DNA of 64,000 nt from Actinopolyspora halophila DSM 43834 (GTDB taxonomy: Bacteria; Actinomycetota; Actinomycetes; Mycobacteriales; Pseudonocardiaceae): the NCBI RefSeq assembly GCF_000371785.1, contig NZ_AQUI01000002.1, forward strand, positions 1,777,276-1,841,275, written 5' to 3'. The notes beneath the pieces were generated by a model, which saw only the letters and a program-made list of their open reading frames with translations, made no database searches and was not told the DNA's origin. Both the position numbers and the translations under genes were made by a program. Below, piece after piece: positions 45,707 to 57,129 of this stretch; the stretch's first letter is position 1, and each line of letters starts with the position of its first letter.

Positions 45707-45721
45707 TACGGTAGGTGCCCG
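45707..45721 (+). promoter_or_regulatory. Possible leaderless -10 element of the 45.7-kb membrane-protein gene
   Basis: TACGGT (45707-45712) is followed by 8 bases and a GTG. This favours the GTG at 45721 over the in-frame GTG at 45715. Confidence 0.4.
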
Positions 45722-46671
45722 TGTCGGATCACCACGGTGCACCCGAACAGATGACGGGGTCGCAGCAGAACTTCGAGCGCGGGGACACCGCGCCACTCAA
45801 CGCTGTCCGGGGAGGCTCCGGAGGTCCACCTGACCGGGGGACACAGGGTCGGAGTCCGGAAGGCGGTGCGGGAGGGACCGGCGAGGAGAGGACCCGTCCC
45901 ACGTTCCCGCCGCACCAGGCTGCGGCCGCCCCCTCGAACGGTGGCCATGGTTCGCGACCACCCGCTGGACAGCCGGCCGCGGACCAGGGAGCGGCCGGTG
46001 TCCCCCCGAACGCCGCGGGTGCCGCGCAGTCCCGTCCCGGACCGAACGGAGCGGGTGAGTCGCGGGCAGGTGCGGGCATCACCCCCACGGGGTGGGTGGT
46101 TCGGGGACTGGTGCTGGTTCTCGTCTCGGTGCTTTCCGGGGTGCTGTGGTTGATGGTCAAACCCTCGGACACCCGCTCCGCCTCCGAAGGTCCGGCCACC
46201 GGGCAGGAGGGGCCGAACACCGAGTACGACTTCGAGAAGTACATCGCCGACGAACCGCCGAACTGCGCGGACCACTCGACCATGAAGATCGCCGACTACT
46301 TCGAGCGGACTTCTTGTTCGCACGTTACCCGCGCTCTTTACACCACGCGGTTGTCCAACGGGGAACGCGTGTTGACCTCCGTGGTCACCGTGCTGATGCC
46401 CGACGTGTCATCGGCCACCGAGCTGGAGAGACTGACGACGCAGAACGCGACGGGCAACATCGAGGACCTGGTTACGGCGGGAAGTCAGGTTCCCGAGGGA
46501 TATCCGGAGCTGACCCACGACTACGGGTACGCCTCGACCCAGCAGGAACGCCTGGTGGTCATCGGGGAGTCCTCCTACTTCCACCGCAGTGGTCGCGACG
46601 ACGGCAGGCTGAAGCACGTCACTTCGGACGCTTTGCAGCTGGGAGCCCAGCAGGACCGCGAACCGGGGTGA
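45721..46671 (+). CDS. Single-pass membrane protein with long disordered N-terminus
   Basis: A 316-residue protein. Residues 1-120 are Gly/Pro/Ala/Ser-rich and probably disordered in the cytoplasm; one transmembrane helix lies at about 124-145 (VLVLVSVLSGVLWLMV). An extracytoplasmic domain of about 165 residues follows, containing two Cys (PNCADH and TSCSH) and a region resembling a small alpha/beta stress or lipoprotein domain. No known family could be named. It shares layout, not obvious sequence, with the 43-kb membrane protein. Convergent with the ferritin-like gene. Confidence 0.72.
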   Translation: MSDHHGAPEQMTGSQQNFERGDTAPLNAVRGGSGGPPDRGTQGRSPEGGAGGTGEERTRPTFPPHQAAAAPSNGGHGSRPPAGQPAADQGAAGVPPNAAGAAQSRPGPNGAGESRAGAGITPTGWVVRGLVLVLVSVLSGVLWLMVKPSDTRSASEGPATGQEGPNTEYDFEKYIADEPPNCADHSTMKIADYFERTSCSHVTRALYTTRLSNGERVLTSVVTVLMPDVSSATELERLTTQNATGNIEDLVTAGSQVPEGYPELTHDYGYASTQQERLVVIGESSYFHRSGRDDGRLKHVTSDALQLGAQQDREPG

Positions 46672-46691
46672 GCCCGCTTACGCCGTGCGGG

Positions 46692-47144
46692 TCACGTCCT
46701 GCCGGGAAAGGCGGGAGTTCCCGGCTGCTCGCCGACCTCGAGCCGCAGTGTCGTCGCACGAGTGGCGGCGCCGGTGAGGCAGTCCAGCGCGAGTTGGCTG
46801 AGCCGCCTGTTCTCCGAGCGCTCCAGCACGGCCAGCCAGCCGACCGAGCAGTCCTGCTCCGCCGCTATCAGTGCGTGAACCGCCGAGGCCTGGTCCGTGA
46901 CGGACTCGGGGGGTCGGTAGGCGGGGTCGGCGGGAGGAGGGGTGTTGCCTGCCGCACGCAGCAACCGTCTCGTCCGGTCGCGGTGGCCCCGGTGCGCGGA
47001 GGTCCCCTCGTCGACGGCGGAAACCACTCCGGAGTCCTGGGCGAAGGCCTTCGCCAACCCGTACAACCAGACCGCGGCGTGCTCGGCCCCGAGAGCCCGC
47101 TCGAGGACGCGTGCGCCGGTTTCGGACAGTTCCGCGGAGCTCAT
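46692..47144 (-). CDS. Ferritin-like domain protein (DUF4439)
   Basis: A 150-residue helical protein. ALGAEHAAVWLYGLAKAF with Glu/His and HALIAAEQDCSVGWLAVLE place two ExxH-like helices characteristic of the DUF4439 ferritin-like fold. HRGHRDRTRRLL forms another helix. Metal binding is possible but not proven. The ATG overlaps the stop of the upstream Tat-lipoprotein gene (ATGA), so the two are made together; in my knowledge this pair regularly precedes rimP in actinomycetes. Confidence 0.8.
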   Translation of the reverse strand: MSSAELSETGARVLERALGAEHAAVWLYGLAKAFAQDSGVVSAVDEGTSAHRGHRDRTRRLLRAAGNTPPPADPAYRPPESVTDQASAVHALIAAEQDCSVGWLAVLERSENRRLSQLALDCLTGAATRATTLRLEVGEQPGTPAFPGRT

Positions 47145-47641
47145 CGCACGACCTCCAGCAAACTCGCGCACGCCGCGGAGATCGAACCGACCAGACCGGC
47201 TCGATAGCCGGAGACGCGGGGGACCGTCTCGGCGGTTCGACGCTGCGCGCTCTCGAGAGCTGCGCGCAGCTTCTCCGCGGCTTCCCCCGGATCGTCGGTG
47301 ACCTCGGGGGTGGCGGAGCGACTTTCGCGCGTGGTCGTCCGCTCGCCGGTCAGCCTCGTGATTTCCCGGCGCAGGTTCTTCGCGTGCTCGCTCCGCACCT
47401 CGGCGATCGTTCCGGCCCGCTCGGCCAGCTCGGGGTGCTTGTCCGCCGTGGCCCGGGCGAGTTCCGCGTCCGAACCCGCGTTGTCGGCCAGGGACAGGAG
47501 CAGGTCGGGGTTCTCGTCCGCGGGAGCAGAACAGCTGATCAAGGCTGGTGCCAGCGGCGCCAGTGCCGAGAGGCGCAGCAGCTCACGTCTGCCCAGTCGG
47601 TGGGCTCGAGAGGTGGAGCCGGTCCGGGAGGGAATATCCAC
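47141..47641 (-). CDS. Tat-type lipoprotein, DUF4439-partner
   Basis: A 166-residue exported protein. The N-terminus has twin Arg (LGRRELLRLS) followed by a hydrophobic stretch and a lipobox-like LISCSAP, so it is probably exported by Tat and lipidated at the Cys. The rest is helical, charged and Ala-rich (ferritin-like or coiled-coil character). It overlaps the DUF4439 gene by 4 bases. GTG at 47641 is preferred (TGGAG just upstream) over an in-frame TTG 21 bases earlier. Function is unknown; a membrane-attached partner for the ferritin-like protein is inferred. Confidence 0.72.
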   Translation of the reverse strand: MDIPSRTGSTSRAHRLGRRELLRLSALAPLAPALISCSAPADENPDLLLSLADNAGSDAELARATADKHPELAERAGTIAEVRSEHAKNLRREITRLTGERTTTRESRSATPEVTDDPGEAAEKLRAALESAQRRTAETVPRVSGYRAGLVGSISAACASLLEVVR

Positions 47642-47895
47642 GACTCCACATCTTGCCAGCAAGCCCGCAGCGGGGCGTGGCTGTGGTGTTTTGCCGGTCC
47701 GCGATCGGAGAGAGGCGTGTGCCGCGCTGTCCGCCGGTGGGACGCGATACCCTGGAAGACCACGGTTTTTATCGGTGTACTCGGCCGTGGAGCTTCGCGT
47801 ACCCGCGAAGCGGGTGACGTCGGATCACAAGAGGTCCCTCGGCGTTGCCGTGCACCGGACAACTTCAACCGCCGCAGACATTTGGAGTGTAAAAC

Positions 47896-48447
47896 GTGTC
47901 CAGCCCGCCGCGGGACGAAATAGTCGCGCGCCTGAGACCCACCGTGGCGCAGACCGTCGCCGAGGTGGGGTTCGATCTCGAAGAGCTCGATGTGCAGCAG
48001 TCCGGTCGCCGACGTCAGCTCAAGGTGGTCATAGACGCCGATGACGGTGTCGACCTCGATGGCATCGCCGACGTCAGCCGAGCCCTGTCCGAGGTGCTGG
48101 ACGAGTACGACCACGTGCTCGTCGGCTCTTACACTCTGGAGGTCACCTCACCCGGAGTGGACCGGCCGTTGACCAAGCGACGGCACTGGCGGCGCGCGCG
48201 CAACAGGCTCGCGAGGATTCTGTTGACCGACGGTGGTGAATTCCTCGGCAGAGTGGGGCGGGCCGAGGAGTCCGGCGTGTGGGTTCTCGCCGATGGCCGG
48301 GTACGGCGGTTGATTTACGGTGACATCGAGCGCGCGGTGGTCGAGGTTGAGTTCCAGCAGCCACCGGCGGAGGAACTGGTCAAGCTCGATCGGGCTGCGG
48401 ACGTCGCCGCCGACGGCGACGGAAATGACACGGAGGAGTCGAGGTGA
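47896..48447 (+). CDS. rimP: Ribosome maturation factor RimP
   Basis: A 183-residue Rim[30 protein letters not shown] and [14 protein letters not shown] are the family core; a C-terminal Sm-like domain follows, with an acidic tail. It helps assemble the 30S subunit. GTG start with TTGGAG upstream. It opens a classic operon with nusA, ylxR and infB; its stop overlaps the nusA start by 4 bases. Confidence 0.95.
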   Translation: MSSPPRDEIVARLRPTVAQTVAEVGFDLEELDVQQSGRRRQLKVVIDADDGVDLDGIADVSRALSEVLDEYDHVLVGSYTLEVTSPGVDRPLTKRRHWRRARNRLARILLTDGGEFLGRVGRAEESGVWVLADGRVRRLIYGDIERAVVEVEFQQPPAEELVKLDRAADVAADGDGNDTEESR

Positions 48448-49523
48448 ACGTCGACATCGCCGCGCTGCGGGCGATCGAACGCGACAAGGACATCCCATTC
48501 GAAACGGTCCTTCAGGCCATCGAGTCAGCCCTGCTGACAGCGTATCGGCACACCGAAGGACACCAACCGCACGCCAGAGTCGAGGTGGATCGCAAGACCG
48601 GCGTGGTGCGTGTGATTGCTCACAGTCTCACTTCCGAGGGGGAGGTCGCCGAGGAATGGGACGACACCCCCGAGGGATTCGGCAGGATCGCCGCGACCAC
48701 GGCACGTCAGGTCATTCTGCAGCGGCTGCGTGACGCCGAGCACGAGAAGACCTTCGGTGAGTTCTCCACCAAGGAGGGCGAGGTCCTCGGCGGCGTGATC
48801 CAGCGCGACGCCAGGGCGAACTCCCGAGGCATGATCGTGGTGGAGATCGGCGACAGCGAAGGCGTCATCCCCGCCGCGGAGCAGGTCCCGGGAGAGCGCT
48901 ACGAGCACGGCAACAGGATCAAGTCCTACGTCGTCGGTGTTTCCCGGACGGTGCGTGGACCACAGATCACGCTGTCACGGACGCACCCGAACCTGGTCCG
49001 CAGGCTGTTCGCCCTGGAGGTGCCGGAGATCGCCGACGGCACGGTGGAGATCCCCTCGGTGGCACGTGAGGCCGGGTACCGGTCCAAGATCGCCGTGCAT
49101 TCCACGGTGGAGGGGGTCAATGCCAAGGGCGCGTGCATCGGTCCCATGGGGGCCAGGGTGCGCAACGTGATGAACGAGCTCGGGCAGGAGAAGATCGACA
49201 TCATCGACTTCTCGGAGGACCCGGCCACTTTCGTCGGCAACTCCCTGTCACCGGCTAAGGTAGTATCGGTGGAGGTGGTCGACGAACGTGCCAAGACGGC
49301 GCGGGTGATAGTTCCGGACTTCCAGCTTTCGTTGGCGATCGGCAAAGAAGGACAGAACGCCAGGCTGGCAGCGCGGTTGACCGGGTGGCGCATCGACATC
49401 CGCAGTGATGCGGACCCGAGCTCTCCCACGACCACGGCAGGGCATCCCGATGCCGAACCTCCGGGTGCCGAGGGATTCGTCCCTCCGATGGACGATCTTC
49501 CGACCGTGGGTTCGGCTGAGTGA
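48444..49523 (+). CDS. nusA: Transcription termination/antitermination factor NusA
   Basis: A 359-residue NusA of the short actinobacterial type. It has an N-terminal RNA polymerase-binding domain (1-110), S1 domain (about 125-200), KH1 (about 210-275) and KH2 ([19 protein letters not shown] then [19 protein letters not shown]), ending in an acidic tail without the extra C-terminal repeats of E. coli NusA. It binds RNA polymerase and nascent RNA, controlling pausing and rRNA antitermination. The GTG start overlaps rimP. Confidence 0.96.
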   Translation: MNVDIAALRAIERDKDIPFETVLQAIESALLTAYRHTEGHQPHARVEVDRKTGVVRVIAHSLTSEGEVAEEWDDTPEGFGRIAATTARQVILQRLRDAEHEKTFGEFSTKEGEVLGGVIQRDARANSRGMIVVEIGDSEGVIPAAEQVPGERYEHGNRIKSYVVGVSRTVRGPQITLSRTHPNLVRRLFALEVPEIADGTVEIPSVAREAGYRSKIAVHSTVEGVNAKGACIGPMGARVRNVMNELGQEKIDIIDFSEDPATFVGNSLSPAKVVSVEVVDERAKTARVIVPDFQLSLAIGKEGQNARLAARLTGWRIDIRSDADPSSPTTTAGHPDAEPPGAEGFVPPMDDLPTVGSAE

Positions 49524-49534
49524 CAGCGGCAGGT

Positions 49535-49546
49535 TAGAATCACAAG
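49535..49546 (+). promoter_or_regulatory. Possible leaderless -10 element of ylxR
   Basis: TAGAAT (49535-49540), 5 bases, then a GTG in frame with the YlxR domain. It may be an internal promoter within the rimP-infB operon. Confidence 0.4.
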
Positions 49547-49935
49547 TGGCTCAACGCGAGGGGGCGAGAATCCGTACACGATCAACTGGCGTCCGTGGTG
49601 GAACTCACGAGCCGATTCGAACGTGTATAGGGTGTCGGACCCGAACGTGTGCCTCCGATCTGCTGCGAGTGGTGGCCGAGGACGGTTCGAGAACCGTCCC
49701 CGATCCTCGGCGCAGGCGCCCGGGGCGAGGTGCCTGGTTGCACCCCGATACCGCGTGCCTGCGTTCGGCCGAGCGGCGTCGGGCCTTTTCACGTGCTCTG
49801 CGCGTGCAAGGACAACTCGACAGCACAACAGTGCAGGCCTATGTGGAGCAGGTGGCTCACGAGCAAGCCGATGCGCGAGTTTCTCGTGCCAGGCAGTTGA
49901 AGGAAGCAGGTCGACCCGTCATGAATCAGCCGTGA
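49546..49935 (+). CDS. ylxR: YlxR family RNA-binding protein (DUF448)
   Basis: A 129-residue basic protein. The YlxR signature PIRTCIGCRTR, then LLRVV and GRGAWLHPDTACL, is intact. It sits between nusA and infB as in most Gram-positive genomes. YlxR binds nucleic acid or nucleoid-associated partners and affects gene expression in some bacteria. The N-terminal 20 residues before the family core and the start codon are uncertain; the GTG follows a -10-like TAGAAT. A C-terminal charged extension follows the core. Confidence 0.85.
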   Translation: MAQREGARIRTRSTGVRGGTHEPIRTCIGCRTRTCASDLLRVVAEDGSRTVPDPRRRRPGRGAWLHPDTACLRSAERRRAFSRALRVQGQLDSTTVQAYVEQVAHEQADARVSRARQLKEAGRPVMNQP

Positions 49936-50015
49936 AGCTGAAGCCATGAACGCGTACCGGCAGTAGGACGAGGTCGAGCGGGTCTGCCGCCCGACCTCAC
50001 CAGACGAGGAGAGCA

Positions 50016-53315
<3,300 letters not shown>

Positions 53316-53323
53316 GCACCGCG

Positions 53324-53356
53324 TCGAGGGGGCCGTTGTCACGACGGCCCCCTCGA
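53324..53356 (+). terminator. Strong hairpin terminator after infB
   Basis: TCGAGGGGGCCGT (53324-53336) and ACGGCCCCCTCGA (53344-53356) form a perfect 13-bp stem with a 7-nt loop, 8 bases after the stop codon. Confidence 0.75.
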
Positions 53357-53385
53357 TCGTGGGCTCGACGTGGTGCGATTTGCTG

Positions 53386-53679
53386 ATGTATGTCGGAGCA
53401 CTCGAACTGGACGTGCTGCTCGGCGACGTCCATTCGTTGAAGCAGAAACGCGCGACGGTTCGTCCGCTGGTCTCCGAATTGCGACGGCGCTTCGAAGTGG
53501 CTGTCGCGGAGGTCGGCGGACGTGATCTCTACCGGCGTACGGTTATCGGGGTGTCGGCAGTGTCCGGCGAGGCCGGACAGGTTCGTGAGATTCTCGAAGC
53601 CTGTGAACGCACCGTGGCGGGATATCCCGAGCTGGAGTTGCTCTCGGCTCGACATCGGATGCTCGGGCCGGAGGACTGA
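53386..53679 (+). CDS. DUF503 family protein (YlxP-like)
   Basis: A 97-residue protein with the DUF503 features YVGALELDVLLGDVHSLKQKR at the N-terminus and a ferredoxin-like fold pattern (VAVAEVGGRDLYRRTVIGVSAVSG). It sits between infB and rbfA as in many Gram-positive genomes, where the family is called YlxP; function is unknown, with a link to ribosome biogenesis suspected from context. ATG at 53386 is chosen because the family begins right there. Confidence 0.85.
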   Translation: MYVGALELDVLLGDVHSLKQKRATVRPLVSELRRRFEVAVAEVGGRDLYRRTVIGVSAVSGEAGQVREILEACERTVAGYPELELLSARHRMLGPED

Positions 53680-53815
53680 ACCTGTTCGGCGGTGCGGACG
53701 GTTCCGCACCGCCGACTGCGGCGAACCCGGCCAGGCCGGATTCGCGGTGATTTTCGGGTGAGTAGGACGATGGGGACCGCCTCCGGTGGAGGCGGATCAG
53801 CAGAGGAGGTGCGCC

Positions 53816-54322
53816 GTGGCTGATACGGCGCGCGCCCGTAGGTTGGCCAAACGGATCGCGCAGATCGTGGCGTCGGGGTTGGAACACGAGATCAAAGACC
53901 CGCGATTGACTATGGTGACCATTACCGATGCGCGGCTCACAGCCGATCTGCGGGACGCGACGGTCTATTACACGGTTTTCGGGGACGATGTCGACGTGTC
54001 GGCCGCTGCGGCCGCGTTGAACAGCGCGACGGGAACACTTCGTTCCAGGGTCGGGCGGGAGACGGGAGTGCGTTTCACTCCCACGTTGACTTTCGTCGCC
54101 GATTCCGTTCCGGCGAACGCTCGTCGTTTGGACGAGGTTCTGGCACAGGCCAGGGAAGCCGACGCCGAGGTGGCGAGGTTGGCTTCGGACGCCGTTCCGG
54201 CCGGAGAGGTCGATCCGTACCGGAAGGCGGATTCGGCGGATGACTCGGATGAGTCCTCCGGGCAGCAGAGCTCGGAGGACCCGAGCGAGAACGAAGAGGA
54301 CTCCCGCCCCCAGGAGGCGTGA
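53816..54322 (+). CDS. rbfA: Ribosome-binding factor A
   Basis: A 168-residue RbfA. A KH-like fold with [23 protein letters not shown] and [20 protein letters not shown] is diagnostic; the C-terminal 45 residues are an acidic Ser/Glu-rich tail. It binds 16S rRNA helix 1 region in late 30S assembly. GTG start with AGAGGAGGT 7 bases upstream. In related actinomycetes the next gene is usually a DHH phosphoesterase (nrnA); here it is not. Confidence 0.94.
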   Translation: MADTARARRLAKRIAQIVASGLEHEIKDPRLTMVTITDARLTADLRDATVYYTVFGDDVDVSAAAAALNSATGTLRSRVGRETGVRFTPTLTFVADSVPANARRLDEVLAQAREADAEVARLASDAVPAGEVDPYRKADSADDSDESSGQQSSEDPSENEEDSRPQEA

Positions 54323-54347
54323 GCCCTCCGGCGGCCGGCCCACCGGT

Positions 54348-54406
54348 GGTTTGGCGCGGAACCGTCCTTTCGGATCCTGTTCGAGAAGCCGGTTTCGCGC
54401 GATCGC
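54348..54406. repeat. Palindrome-ended intergenic repeat, copy B (between convergent rbfA and CGNR gene)
   Basis: GGTTTGGCGCGGAACC (54348-54363) and GGTTTCGCGCGATCGC (54391-54406) are 43 bases apart, exactly as in copy A at 27871. The following GTCCTTTC is shared with copy A. It is more degenerate than copy A but also lies between convergent genes. Confidence 0.5.
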
Positions 54407-54444
54407 GTTGATGGGCCGGGGCCGCCGACTTCCGCGCTCCGGGT

Positions 54445-54969
54445 TCAGGGACGTCGGCGCTGTCTGAAAGCGGCCACGTGAACCCGGTTCGCGCAGCGCG
54501 CGGAGCAGAACTGCCGGGTCCGGTTGGTGGACGTGTCGAGGAAGTAGGTTCCGCAGGTCGGGGCGTCGCACTTCCCCCAGCGGTCGGTGCCGTAGCGCAC
54601 GACTCCCTGCGCGAGTCCCCAAGCGGCTGCGGCCGCTATCTCGTCTGCGGGTGGTGCCTCGACATCGGCGATGTGTATGTGCCACTCGCGATGCCGCTCC
54701 GGCCCGTCGCGGGACAGCCTCGGCCGGGGTGGGTACGTGGCCAACAACCGGTTGATCTCGGCAGTGAGGGTTTCGTGCTCTCCGGAAACGGCTGCTTCGA
54801 TCGACTGACGCAGGTTTGCCGCGACTTCGCGCAGCGTATTCAGGTCCTGCTCGGTCAGCCGGGAGGACCACCACGGTTCGTCGTGCAGTTCCGCCCGAAG
54901 CGTCTCCAGATCGTCCGTGCGCGTGTTCGCGAGACGAAGCGCACCCGTGATGTAATCGGCGTTGTCCAT
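54445..54969 (-). CDS. ABATE/CGNR zinc-finger regulator
   Basis: A 174-residue protein with an N-terminal ABATE-like ligand-binding region and a C-terminal treble-clef zinc finger: CDAPTCGTYFLD and FCSARCANRVHVAAFRQRR. The usual CGNR tetrad is C-A-N-R here. Family members are thought to be transcription regulators that sense small molecules, but none close to this one is characterised. It is divergent from the MATE gene with 68 bases between, so it may regulate it. Confidence 0.85.
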   Translation of the reverse strand: MDNADYITGALRLANTRTDDLETLRAELHDEPWWSSRLTEQDLNTLREVAANLRQSIEAAVSGEHETLTAEINRLLATYPPRPRLSRDGPERHREWHIHIADVEAPPADEIAAAAAWGLAQGVVRYGTDRWGKCDAPTCGTYFLDTSTNRTRQFCSARCANRVHVAAFRQRRRP

Positions 54970-55037
54970 GCTGGCCCCTTACTGTACCCTTCATCCGTCA
55001 GGGGTGAGATCGGCAACCGCAGCTTACAGGAGGTCAG

Positions 55038-56378
55038 GTGTCCGAGACGGCAGAACGCGTCCCGGTGCGACGGTTGCTCGCACTCGCGATTCCGGCGTTG
55101 GGAGTCCTGGCCGCCGAACCGCTGTACGTGCTGGTGGACACGGCCGTGGTCGGTCATCTGGGAGCCGTTCCGCTGGCCGGACTGGCGCTGGGGGGAACGC
55201 TCTTCACGGTTGTTTCCAGCCAGCTGACCTTTCTCTCCTACGGGACCACCGCCCGTGCGGCGCGGTTGCACGGAGCGGGCCGCCGTGAGGAGGCGGTTGC
55301 CGAGGGCGTGCAGGCCAGCTGGTTGGGTGCCGGGGTCGGACTGGCCATTCTGCTGCTGGCGCAGTTGTTCGCCGTGCCCGTCGTCCGGGTGATGACCGGT
55401 GGTGGTGCCATCGCGGACGCGGCCACGAGTTGGTTGCGCATCGCGCTGATCGGCGCTCCGATGGTGCTGATCAGTCTGGCCGGGCACGGGTGGATGCGCG
55501 GAGTGCAGGACACGGTCCGACCACTGCGCTACGTACTGGCCGGAAACGGCGTTTCCCTGCTGCTGTGTCCGCTGCTGGTCTATCCGGTCGGATGGGGACT
55601 GGAGGGTTCGGCTGTGGCCAACGTCGCGGGGCAGACCGTCGCGGCGGCCCTGTTCGTCCGCGCGCTTCTCGTCGAGCGGGTGGGAACGCGCCCCGACACG
55701 CGTGTGATGCGCGCTCAGCTCGTGCTCGGTAGGGATCTCATCCTGCGAACCCTGGCCTTCCAGGCCTGTTTCCTGTCCGCCACCTCGGTGGCGGCGCGTA
55801 CCGGGGCGGACACCGCTGCCGCCCACCAGGTCGTCTGGCAGCTCTGGAGTTTCCTCGCCCTGGTGCTGGACTCGCTGGCCATCGCCGCGCAGTCCCTGGT
55901 CGGGGCCGCTCTCGGCAGGGAGTCGGAACGGGAGGCCAGAAGCATCGGCAGGCAGGTGAGCTGGTACGGACTCGGCTTCGGCATCGTGTTGGGGCTGGTG
56001 TTCGCGGCGCTGTCCGGCCTGCTGCCCAATGCCTTCACCAGCGACGCCGCCGTGCTGGCCGAGGTTCCGTACGCCTGGTGGTTCTTCGTGGCCCTGCAGC
56101 CGATCGCCGGTGTGGTCTTCGCGCTCGACGGTGTGCTTCTCGGCGCAGGGGACGCGGCCTACCTGCGCACCGCGACGATGATCAGTGCGGCGATCGGGTA
56201 CCTGCCGTTGATCTGGTTCTCGCTCGTCTTCGACTGGGGGCTGGCGGGGATCTGGACCGGACTGAGCCTGTTCATGTTCGGCAGGTTGCTCACGCTGCTG
56301 CTGCGTGCTCGTTCCGGGCGCTGGGCGGTGGTCGGTGCGACCAGGGAACGCGGCGAATCGGTTTCCCAGAGCTCGTGA
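55038..56378 (+). CDS. MATE family multidrug/metabolite exporter (DinF-like)
   Basis: A 446-residue membrane protein with about twelve helices in two related halves. LALAIPALGVLAAEPLYVL, VDTAVVGHLG and VWQLWSFLALVLDSLAIAAQS match the DinF branch of the MATE family. It exports cationic or organic compounds by Na+ or H+ antiport. GTG start with AGGAGGT close by. The gene between rbfA and truB is DinF-like in many actinomycetes, so the position is conserved. Confidence 0.9.
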   Translation: MSETAERVPVRRLLALAIPALGVLAAEPLYVLVDTAVVGHLGAVPLAGLALGGTLFTVVSSQLTFLSYGTTARAARLHGAGRREEAVAEGVQASWLGAGVGLAILLLAQLFAVPVVRVMTGGGAIADAATSWLRIALIGAPMVLISLAGHGWMRGVQDTVRPLRYVLAGNGVSLLLCPLLVYPVGWGLEGSAVANVAGQTVAAALFVRALLVERVGTRPDTRVMRAQLVLGRDLILRTLAFQACFLSATSVAARTGADTAAAHQVVWQLWSFLALVLDSLAIAAQSLVGAALGRESEREARSIGRQVSWYGLGFGIVLGLVFAALSGLLPNAFTSDAAVLAEVPYAWWFFVALQPIAGVVFALDGVLLGAGDAAYLRTATMISAAIGYLPLIWFSLVFDWGLAGIWTGLSLFMFGRLLTLLLRARSGRWAVVGATRERGESVSQSS

Positions 56379-56500
56379 GTTCCGGCCGGCGGGGGAATAT
56401 CCGCCGGTACGGCTCCCGCCGGTCGGGAGGCCCGCTCACGAGAACGCTGGGGGCTGCTGCGCCGTGCAAGCACCCGCGACAGCGGGGAGTGCGGAGAGCC

Positions 56501-57004
56501 TCACCGATTCCCGTTCCAGAACCAGTCGGTGGACCGGACCTCCTTCAACGCGGTACGCCGCAGATCCTCGTCCAGACGTCGGAGGTAGACGATTCCGTCC
56601 AGATGGTCGGTCTCGTGCTGCAGGCAGCGGGCCATCAGACCGGCCCCGGAAACAGTGACGGGTTCGTTTCGCAGGTCAACGCCGCGCACCACCGCGTGCT
56701 CGGCTCGGTGGGTGGGAAAGCTCAGCCCCGGTACCGACAGGCAGCCCTCCTCGCCGTCCTGCTCTCCCGACGTTTCCACCAGTTCGGGATTGATCACGTA
56801 ACCGGTTTCCCCGTTCACGTTGTAGCTGAACGCCCGCAGACTCACTCCGATCTGGGGAGCGGCCACTCCGGCCCGTCCCGGCTCGGCGACGGTGTCCAGC
56901 AGATCGGAGATCAACGCGGTGACACTGTCGTCGAACGTGGTGACGGGGTCCGCCACCGTGCGCAGTACGGGGTCGCCGAACCGCCGGATCGGTCTGATCG
57001 TCAC
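56501..57004 (-). CDS. def: Peptide deformylase
   Basis: A 167-residue metallo-hydrolase with the three PDF motifs: GVAAPQIG (motif 1, G-x-G-x-A-A-x-Q variant), EEGCLSVPG (metal-ligand Cys) and QHETDHLDG (HExxH-like metal ligands). It removes the formyl group from nascent proteins. GTG at 57004 is chosen because AGGAGG lies 8 bases upstream; a longer frame is less good. Divergent from truB. Confidence 0.93.
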   Translation of the reverse strand: MTIRPIRRFGDPVLRTVADPVTTFDDSVTALISDLLDTVAEPGRAGVAAPQIGVSLRAFSYNVNGETGYVINPELVETSGEQDGEEGCLSVPGLSFPTHRAEHAVVRGVDLRNEPVTVSGAGLMARCLQHETDHLDGIVYLRRLDEDLRRTALKEVRSTDWFWNGNR

Positions 57005-57129
57005 CGTGGAAACCTCCTGCTCGTCACGACGCACTACCGTAGCTACACCCGTGAGAGTTCCCGCCCGGGGGGCGCGACCGCGGTGACCGGTTTCGGCCGT
57101 GTTTTCGGGGTCGGGGACGATGGGATGCC

